A DNA stretch of 10,103 nt. Source: an uncultured Brevundimonas sp. GTDB taxonomy: Bacteria > Pseudomonadota > Alphaproteobacteria > Caulobacterales > Caulobacteraceae. The notes beneath the pieces are model-generated. The model did no database searches. It was not told the origin of the DNA and was given only the letters and a program-made list of their open reading frames with translations. Both the position numbers and the translations under genes were made by a program. Location: contig NZ_CALTWS010000094.1 of NCBI RefSeq assembly GCF_943913055.1, forward strand, positions 1 through 10,103. Direction: 5' to 3'. This document shows positions 5,499-10,103 of this stretch, in pieces; within the stretch, counting starts at the first letter, position 1; the number at the start of each line of letters is the position of its first letter.

Positions 5499-7331
5499 AT
5501 GCACGCCTATCGCTCCCACACCTGCGGCGCCCTCCGTCTGACCGATGCCGGCGCCAATGTCCGCCTGTCCGGCTGGGTGCACAGGAAGCGCGATCACGGT
5601 GGCCTGCTGTTCATCGACCTGCGCGACCACTATGGCCTGACGCAGTTGGTTCTGCACCCCGAGACACCGGGTTTCGAGGCGGTCGAGCGCTTGCGCGCCG
5701 AAAGCGTCATCCGCGTGGACGGCGAAGTCGTCGCCCGCGATGCCTCGGTGGTGAATGCGACCCTGCCCACCGGCGAAGTCGAGCTGAAGGTTCTGGCCGT
5801 CGAGGTCCTGTCCGAGGCCGCCGAACTGCCGCTGCCGGTCTTTGGCGAGCCGGAGTACCCCGAGGAGATCCGCCTCAAGCACCGCTATCTCGACCTGCGC
5901 CGCGAGACCCTGCACAAGAACATCGTTCTGCGCTCCAAGGTCATCTCCTCGATCCGCCGCCGCATGGTCGATCAGGGCTTCCTGGAATATCAGACGCCGA
6001 TCCTGACCGCCTCCAGCCCTGAGGGTGCCCGCGACTTCCTGGTCCCGTCGCGCCTGCATCCGGGCAAGTTCTACGCCCTGCCGCAGGCCCCGCAGCAGTT
6101 CAAGCAGCTGCTCATGGTCTCGGGCTTCGACCGCTATTTCCAGATCGCGCCCTGCTTCCGCGACGAGGACCTGCGCGCCGACCGCTCGCTGGAATTCTAC
6201 CAGCTCGACGTCGAGATGAGCTTCGTCACGCAAGAGGATGTTTTTGCAGCGATCGAGCCCGTCATGCATGGCGTGTTCGAGGAGTTCGCCGACGGCAAGC
6301 CGGTCTCGCCTATTGCCGGCACCCACACCTTCACCAACGACTTCGGCCAGACGATGGAGCACACCGGCTTCGAGCGCCTGACCTACGAACAGTCGATGAA
6401 GTGGTACGGCACCGACAAGCCGGACACCCGCAACCCGATCAAGATGCAGGACGTCTCGGACCATTTCCGCGACGGCGGCTTCGGCCTGTTCAACAAGATC
6501 CTCGGCGCGGACGACAAGAACGCCGTCTGGGCGATTCCGGCCCCGACCGGCGGCAGCCGTGCCTTCTGCGACCGCATGAACTCGTGGGCGCAAGGGGAGG
6601 GCCAGCCGGGCCTCGGCTATATCTTCTGGTCCGACGACCAGCAGGCCTGGGGCGGCCCGATCGCCAAGAACCTGGGTCAAGAGCCGACCGACGCCCTGAT
6701 GACCGCGCTGGGTCTGGGCAAGGGCGACGCCGCCTTCTTCGCCGCCGGCCTGCCGTCCGTCTTCGCCAAATTCGCCGGCCTGGCCCGCACTCGCGTGGCG
6801 ACCGAGCTGAAGCTGGTCGACGAGGACCAGTTCAAGTTCTGCTGGATCGTCGATTTTCCCATGTTCGAATGGTCCGAGGAAGAGAAGAAGGTCGACTTTT
6901 CCCACAACCCCTTCTCCATGCCGCAGGGCGGGCTGGAGGCGCTGGAGACCCAGGACCCCCTGACCATCCGCGCCTATCAGTACGACATCGTCTGCAACGG
7001 CTATGAGCTGTGCTCGGGCGCGATTCGGAACCACAAGGCCGAGATTATGCTCAAGGCCTTCGATATCGCCGGCTACGACGCTTCGGTGGTCGAGGAGCAG
7101 TTCGGCGGCATGCTGAACGCCTTTCGCTTCGGCGCCCCGCCGCACGGCGGCCTGGCCCCCGGCATCGACCGGATCGTCATGCTGCTGGCCAATCAGACGG
7201 CCATCCGCGAGGTCATCGCCTTCCCGCTGAACCAGCAGGGGCAGGATTTGCTGATGAGCGCGCCGTCGGACGCGGCCGAGCGTCAGTACAAGGAACTGCA
7301 TATCCGTGCCGCCCTGCCGCTGAAGGGCTGA
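5499..7331 (+). CDS. aspS: Aspartyl-tRNA synthetase, bacterial type, probably non-discriminating (Asp/Asn)
   Basis: A 610-aa class IIb synthetase that charges tRNA with aspartate. The order is normal: an N-terminal OB-fold anticodon-binding domain (to about residue 110), the start of the catalytic core with motif 1 near the QTPILTASSPEGARDF segment, motif 2 with F220-R-D-E-D224, an inserted bacterial GAD domain, then motif 3 with G555-I-D-R558. The start at 5499 gives the standard N-terminus MHAYRSHTCG. The frame is open back to 5367, but those 44 codons have no family resemblance. The ribosome-binding site is weak. His33, Val84 and Leu89 occupy positions that determine tRNA discrimination, and they match non-discriminating enzymes. 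Such an enzyme also makes Asp-tRNA(Asn), which GatCAB converts to Asn-tRNA(Asn). Confidence 0.96.
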   Translation: MHAYRSHTCGALRLTDAGANVRLSGWVHRKRDHGGLLFIDLRDHYGLTQLVLHPETPGFEAVERLRAESVIRVDGEVVARDASVVNATLPTGEVELKVLAVEVLSEAAELPLPVFGEPEYPEEIRLKHRYLDLRRETLHKNIVLRSKVISSIRRRMVDQGFLEYQTPILTASSPEGARDFLVPSRLHPGKFYALPQAPQQFKQLLMVSGFDRYFQIAPCFRDEDLRADRSLEFYQLDVEMSFVTQEDVFAAIEPVMHGVFEEFADGKPVSPIAGTHTFTNDFGQTMEHTGFERLTYEQSMKWYGTDKPDTRNPIKMQDVSDHFRDGGFGLFNKILGADDKNAVWAIPAPTGGSRAFCDRMNSWAQGEGQPGLGYIFWSDDQQAWGGPIAKNLGQEPTDALMTALGLGKGDAAFFAAGLPSVFAKFAGLARTRVATELKLVDEDQFKFCWIVDFPMFEWSEEEKKVDFSHNPFSMPQGGLEALETQDPLTIRAYQYDIVCNGYELCSGAIRNHKAEIMLKAFDIAGYDASVVEEQFGGMLNAFRFGAPPHGGLAPGIDRIVMLLANQTAIREVIAFPLNQQGQDLLMSAPSDAAERQYKELHIRAALPLKG

Positions 7332-7340
7332 TCGATCACG

Positions 7341-7368
7341 AAAAAGGCCCCGTCGGTGACGGGGCCTT
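7341..7368. terminator. Intrinsic terminator shared by convergent aspS and pentapeptide gene
   Basis: An 11-bp perfect stem, AAGGCCCCGTC (7344-7354) pairing with GACGGGGCCTT (7358-7368), encloses a 3-nt loop GGT. Five A residues at 7341-7345 become a T-tract on the minus strand, so it is a canonical terminator for the pentapeptide gene ending at 7372. On the plus strand it gives a strong hairpin with only a short TT, and probably still acts on aspS. It sits within the 40 bp between the two stop codons. Confidence 0.85.
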
Positions 7369-7371
7369 CGA

Positions 7372-8265
7372 TCAGTTGCCGCTGGCGATGATGAAGTTGC
7401 GGGACCGGGGCGGAACCGGCGGTGCAGGCGGTGCCGGCGGCACGATCCGCAGGGTCACGCCGCGACAGGTCTGCGCCGTCAGACCGCTGGGCAGGCGCGT
7501 CGACGCGTCGCCGCAGGCCCTGCCGATCTGATCCTGGCTCAGGCCGCGCGCACCGACCAGATTGGCACCGCGAATGTCGGTGCGATTGAACTCCACGTCC
7601 GTGAAGTTCGCGCCGCTGAACTGGCCACCCGTCAGCCGCGCCCCGTTCAGGACCGCGCCGCGGAAGTCCACATTGCGGAAGTCGCCGTTCGACAGGTTCG
7701 AAGCCGCCAGTTCGGCCCCGTTGAAATTGGCCGACCGGGCGCTGACATTGGCCAGGGTCGTGCCGTTGGCCTCCACGCCGCGCAGGGAGGCGCTGGTCAG
7801 AACCGCGCCGTTCAGATTGGCCCCATTGAGCTCGGCACCCGTTAGATTGGCCGAAGCCAGGCGGGCCCGCATCAGCGATGCGCCCATGGCCTCGACGCCC
7901 GTCAGATTGGCCGAGCTGAAGTTGCTGCCGGTGAAGTTGGCGCCGACCATTTCTGCGCCGCTGAGGTCGGCCCGGCTGAAATCGCTACCCGAGAAGTTGG
8001 AGCCGACCAGTTCGGCTCCGCGTAGATTGGCACCGACCAGCGTCGCGTTCAGAAAGCTGGCCCCTGTGAAGGCCGCACCGGTCAGGTCGCGGCCCGACAG
8101 TTCGCACCGGCTGCACGAGCCGCCCAGCGACACCATGCGGGCCACGTCGCGGTCCTGAAGCTGGAACTGGATCGTCACCTCGGCCGAGGCCGATCCGGCG
8201 ATCGCAAGCGCGGCCACGGCTCCGCCCAGGGCGGCGGCAAGACGACGGGAAAGGGTCAGGTTCAT
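7372..8265 (-). CDS. Exported pentapeptide-repeat protein, long form (297 aa)
   Basis: A 297-aa protein with a Sec signal peptide (basic MNLTLSRR, hydrophobic core, cleavage expected after ASA at residue 28). The start is taken at 8265, not at the upstream in-frame start at 8337, because it gives the signal peptide and has AGGGG about 10 bases before it. After the CxxC at Cys51/Cys54, 37 uninterrupted pentads of the A(N/D/E)(L/F)xG type (residues 54-238) should form a right-handed quadrilateral beta-helix. A 29-residue cap with Cys251 and Cys267 follows, then a Pro-rich tail (PPAPPAPPVPP). These four are the only cysteines in the protein. Most known pentapeptide proteins such as Qnr/MfpA DNA mimics are cytoplasmic, so a gyrase role is unlikely here. 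The function is unknown. It is a paralogue of the gene directly upstream. Confidence 0.9.
   Translation of the reverse strand: MNLTLSRRLAAALGGAVAALAIAGSASAEVTIQFQLQDRDVARMVSLGGSCSRCELSGRDLTGAAFTGASFLNATLVGANLRGAELVGSNFSGSDFSRADLSGAEMVGANFTGSNFSSANLTGVEAMGASLMRARLASANLTGAELNGANLNGAVLTSASLRGVEANGTTLANVSARSANFNGAELAASNLSNGDFRNVDFRGAVLNGARLTGGQFSGANFTDVEFNRTDIRGANLVGARGLSQDQIGRACGDASTRLPSGLTAQTCRGVTLRIVPPAPPAPPVPPRSRNFIIASGN
7552..8106 (-). repeat. Pentapeptide-coding tandem array, 37 units of 15 bp
   Basis: Counted by hand, the translation keeps a strict five-residue step for 185 residues without insertion or deletion, from CELSG to ANLVG. At the DNA level several units are near-identical: the string CAGATTGGC or TAGATTGGC (Ala-Asn-Leu on the minus strand) recurs five times. 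The array is coding and not a CRISPR or intergenic repeat. Confidence 0.9.
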
Positions 8266-8358
8266 CTGGGACACACCCCTTAATGCCCGCAAACGCCCGT
8301 CCACCCTACTTAAATCGCGGTAAGGTCGTCGCCGCATCTGTGACCGCGGCTGGACGCG
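8266..8358 (-). promoter_or_regulatory. Spacer upstream of the long pentapeptide gene
   Basis: This 93-bp gap separates two same-strand pentapeptide genes and contains the ribosome-binding site AGGGG of the downstream one at 8276-8280. It is locally A/T-richer than its surroundings (TTAAATCGCGGTAA at 8310-8323), which suggests a promoter for the downstream gene. I could not define -35 and -10 boxes. No hairpin that would end transcription of the upstream gene is obvious, so read-through is possible. Confidence 0.35.
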
Positions 8359-8847
8359 TCAGCAGCGGGGGATGGTCAGGCCACGGGGCAGGCGTGTCGT
8401 TTCGTCACCACAGGCCTGATTCAGGCGGCCTTGGGTCAGGCCCGTCGCCCGCAGCAGCGTGGCGCCGGACAGATTGGTGCCGGTCAGGGTCGCGCCCGAG
8501 AAGTTCGCCCCGTCCAGATAGGCCCCGACAAAGCTGGCATTGGTCAGGTTGGCACCGGCAAAGCTGGAGCTCGAAAAGACTCCGCCATAAGCCTCCACAT
8601 CGCGCAGGTCCGCGTTGGAGAAGCGCGTGCGGTTCATCACCGCCAGGCTGAGGTCCGACTGACGCAAGCGGGCCCCGTTCAAGTTCAGGCCGTTGGCCTC
8701 AAGCCCGGTGAAGTTGCCCTGGAACAGATTGCAGCCTGCGCAGCTCGCACCGCCGCGCACACGCGCGATCTGGCCGGCATTCTGGGCGAGGACGGGAGAG
8801 GCGGCAGTGGCGACGAGCGCGACGGCGAGGATCAGCAGGCGTTTCAT
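8359..8847 (-). CDS. Exported pentapeptide-repeat protein, short form (162 aa)
   Basis: A 162-aa protein with a clear Sec signal peptide (MKRLLILAVALVATAASPVLA, cleavage after residue 21). A CxxC at Cys36/Cys39 opens 19 uninterrupted pentads (residues 39-133), about five coils of beta-helix. The last 29 residues form a cap with Cys146 and a final Cys162. By hand alignment this cap has the same length and the same cysteine spacing as the cap of the neighbouring 297-aa protein, with 16 of 29 residues identical. The start is supported by the signal peptide and by GGAG about 9 bases upstream. The protein should be periplasmic or secreted, and its function is unknown. It lies 91 bp after the NrdJ-like gene and 93 bp before its paralogue, all on the same strand, so the pair probably arose by duplication and divergence. 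Confidence 0.9.
   Translation of the reverse strand: MKRLLILAVALVATAASPVLAQNAGQIARVRGGASCAGCNLFQGNFTGLEANGLNLNGARLRQSDLSLAVMNRTRFSNADLRDVEAYGGVFSSSSFAGANLTNASFVGAYLDGANFSGATLTGTNLSGATLLRATGLTQGRLNQACGDETTRLPRGLTIPRC
8449..8733 (-). repeat. Pentapeptide-coding tandem array, 19 units of 15 bp
   Basis: The translation runs in an unbroken five-residue step from CNLFQ to ATLLR (95 residues). Units are more diverged from each other than in the longer paralogue downstream, with mixed AAC/AAT asparagine codons, suggesting older or less homogenised repeats. Confidence 0.85.
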
Positions 8848-8938
8848 TCAGGCAGGCTCCGAAGCTGGCATGACCAGCACTGCAATATCGGGACCAGCCT
8901 AGCGCAGAGGTCTTTACGATCTGTGGCGTGCCCTGATC
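8848..8938 (-). promoter_or_regulatory. Spacer between NrdJ-like gene and short pentapeptide gene
   Basis: A 91-bp gap that holds the GGAG ribosome-binding site of the pentapeptide gene and a short inverted repeat GCTGG-5-CCAGC at 8864-8878. The repeat is too short and lacks a T-tract, so it is not a terminator; an operator is possible but unsupported. I see no NrdR-box-like pair and no convincing promoter. Confidence 0.25.
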
Positions 8939-10103
8939 TCAGCCACCCTGCATCGAGGGCGTGATCCCGCAGGCGTCGCAGACCCAGACACCGCCGCGCT
9001 TCTGCAGGGTGAAGTCACCGCAGGCCGAACAGGCGTCGGCGGCAACGGGCGAGACGGGTCTCGGGGCGGTGTCGGGGCGACCGAAGGGCAGGACGACGAG
9101 GTTGTCTGGGGCTGCTCCTCGGGCGAAACCCTTGGAAATGTAATGGGCTGCGGGCACCAGTTCGTCGGCCTTACCGGAGCCCAGGCCGTCGGCATCCAGC
9201 GGCTCGGCGTCCGCATTCGCCAGCTCGGTCCGGCCCAGATAGCTGACGCCCAGCTCGCGGAAGATGTAGTCGAGGATGGAGGTCGCCGAGCCGATCGAGT
9301 CGTTGCCGGTGACCCGTCCCGCCGGCTCGAACCGGGTGAAGACGAAAGCGTCCACGAACTCGTCCAGCGGCACCCCGTATTGCAGCCCGATCGAGATGGC
9401 GATGGCGAAGTTGTTCATCAGCGAGCGGAAGGCGGCACCTTCCTTATGCATGTCGATGAAGATTTCGCCCAGTTCGCCGTCGTCATACTCGCCGGTGTGA
9501 ATATAGACCTTGTGGCCACCGACTGCGGCCTTCTGGATATAGCCCTTGCGGCGGTCTGGCAGTTTGCGGCGGGTGCGATCCCGCTCGATCACCTTTTCGA
9601 CGATCCGTTCGGATGGGGGAGGCGGGCTGGACAGCTCTTCGCGGCGGGGCCGGTCGTCGAGAGCGGGGAGTTCCAGGGCAAAGCTGGCCGGGGCGGGTAT
9701 CCGTCGGAACCGCACACACTGAGCCCCTGCTTTAGCGGCCTCAGACAGCTTTTCGGCTACCTGGTCGAAAGACGTGTTCCAGTCCAGCGGGAGAGCACGG
9801 GCGTCTGGCGCCTCCAGCGTCGCCAGATACTGGCTTGTCAGCCGGGTTTCGAACGCGGTGGTATTGCTCAGGATCGGGCGCAGCGCGTCGGGCGCGTCCG
9901 GCCAGCCTGACAGATCGTCGTGGCCGAAAGCCCAGGCATCGGCTTGCGCGATCGCACCGGCGTCGAACCCCAGCGTCGCCAGCAGATCGGAAGTGTCGGT
10001 CGTCACGCCGAGAACATCCCGCAGGAAGCCTGCATCGAGGACCGGTGCGCGGAACACGTCGGCCAGACTTTCCACGCTCAGCAAGGCCGTCTCGACCGCG
10101 TCC
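8939..10103 (-). CDS. Class II ribonucleotide reductase (NrdJ)-like protein, C-terminal 387 aa; 5' end outside window
   Basis: The frame is open to the window edge. A TTG at 10084 is not a credible start because the frame continues upstream with no break. From about 9562 the protein matches the C-terminal part of alphaproteobacterial NrdJ: LPDRRKGY (9539-9562), GGHKVYIHTGEYDDG, then IFIDMHKEGAAFRSLMNNFA and FTRFEPAG, the TSCPD-type accessory domain. It ends with two CxxC pairs (codons at about 9031, 9022, 8980 and 8971), a Zn-ribbon-like module. NrdJ reduces ribonucleotides using adenosylcobalamin. The segment before 9562 is unlike a functional NrdJ: the usual VFDCANxCG and NALYRDGSKLSQPL motifs are absent and only faint traces of the fold remain (9701-9793). 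It may therefore be a non-catalytic NrdJ derivative, or a TSCPD-domain protein. The catalytic N-terminal part cannot be judged here. Confidence 0.8.
   Translation of the reverse strand, partial: DAVETALLSVESLADVFRAPVLDAGFLRDVLGVTTDTSDLLATLGFDAGAIAQADAWAFGHDDLSGWPDAPDALRPILSNTTAFETRLTSQYLATLEAPDARALPLDWNTSFDQVAEKLSEAAKAGAQCVRFRRIPAPASFALELPALDDRPRREELSSPPPPSERIVEKVIERDRTRRKLPDRRKGYIQKAAVGGHKVYIHTGEYDDGELGEIFIDMHKEGAAFRSLMNNFAIAISIGLQYGVPLDEFVDAFVFTRFEPAGRVTGNDSIGSATSILDYIFRELGVSYLGRTELANADAEPLDADGLGSGKADELVPAAHYISKGFARGAAPDNLVVLPFGRPDTAPRPVSPVAADACSACGDFTLQKRGGVWVCDACGITPSMQGG

Noticed and set aside
4949..5500. A 183-codon minus-strand frame spanning yciI
   Set aside because: It overlaps yciI in another frame and has no family features, whereas yciI matches its family over its full length.
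5397..7301. A 634-codon open frame on the minus strand covering nearly all of aspS
   Set aside because: It is a mirror of the GC-rich aspS codons; the product has no recognisable domain and aspS on the other strand is certain.
7562..8158. A 198-codon plus-strand frame with internal repetition
   Set aside because: It is antisense to the pentapeptide array, and its repetition is only the 15-bp period of the real gene seen from the other strand.
8310..8323. CtrA-box-like sequence TTAAATCGCGGTAA
   Set aside because: The CtrA site is TTAA-N7-TTAA; here the spacing is six and one half-site has a mismatch, so a chance match is as likely.
8266..8337. Upstream start adding 24 residues to the long pentapeptide protein
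   Set aside because: It would bury the signal peptide behind an Arg-rich stretch; the ATG at 8265 has an SD-like AGGGG and starts the signal peptide directly.
7552..8733. CRISPR-like regular repeats
   Set aside because: The period is 15 bp, in frame, and encodes pentapeptides; there are no unique spacers between constant repeats.
8864..8878. Inverted repeat GCTGG-5-CCAGC as terminator or operator
   Set aside because: The stem is only 5 bp, has no T-tract and no known operator resemblance.
10082..10084. TTG codon as start of the NrdJ-like protein
   Set aside because: The frame stays open to the window edge and a 381-aa start here would cut through the domain, so the gene is simply truncated by the window.

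Overview
The window is high-GC DNA with a strong G/C bias at third codon positions. It comes from the chromosome of an alphaproteobacterium, most likely a member of the Caulobacterales such as Brevundimonas or a relative. This placement rests on gene content: an mreC-mreD-mrdA-rodA elongasome operon, an HdaA-type DnaA regulator, an AspRS of alphaproteobacterial type and exported pentapeptide-repeat proteins. It is a judgement from protein character, not from a database match. No mobile element, RNA gene, CRISPR array or prophage signal is visible.

Positions 1-3767 (+ strand) hold the rod-shape operon: the 3' tip of mreC, then mreD, mrdA (PBP2) and rodA. The three junctions are identical 4-bp ATGA overlaps, so translation is probably coupled along the chain. 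MreC and MreD link the cytoskeleton to the periplasmic synthase. RodA (SEDS glycosyltransferase) and PBP2 (transpeptidase) make the lateral-wall peptidoglycan. A 158-aa cytoplasmic protein of unknown function (3796-4272, possibly DUF6173) follows 28 bp later on the same strand.

Positions 4276-5325 (- strand) hold yciI and then hdaA. HdaA, with the sliding clamp, switches off DnaA after replication starts. Its 93-bp upstream gap contains a DnaA-box-like 9-mer, which fits the known activation of hdaA by DnaA in Caulobacter. From 5326 to 5498 a 173-bp divergent gap separates yciI from aspS (5499-7331, + strand). That AspRS has residues typical of the non-discriminating Asp/Asn form. A compact terminator at 7341-7368 separates aspS from the next convergent gene.

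Positions 7372-10103 (- strand) are the more unusual part. Two adjacent genes encode Sec-exported pentapeptide-repeat proteins with the same plan: a CxxC entry, an uninterrupted pentad run, and a 29-residue C-terminal cap with two more cysteines. Upstream of them is the 3' part of a class II ribonucleotide reductase (NrdJ)-like gene. Its C-terminal accessory domain and Zn-ribbon-like end are intact, but the preceding catalytic-domain segment looks degenerate.

Most of the window is ordinary housekeeping sequence. The observations I would follow up are the NrdJ-like protein, the cysteine-framed pentapeptide pair and the DnaA-box-like site at hdaA. I do not see convincing evidence of a wholly new multi-gene system.
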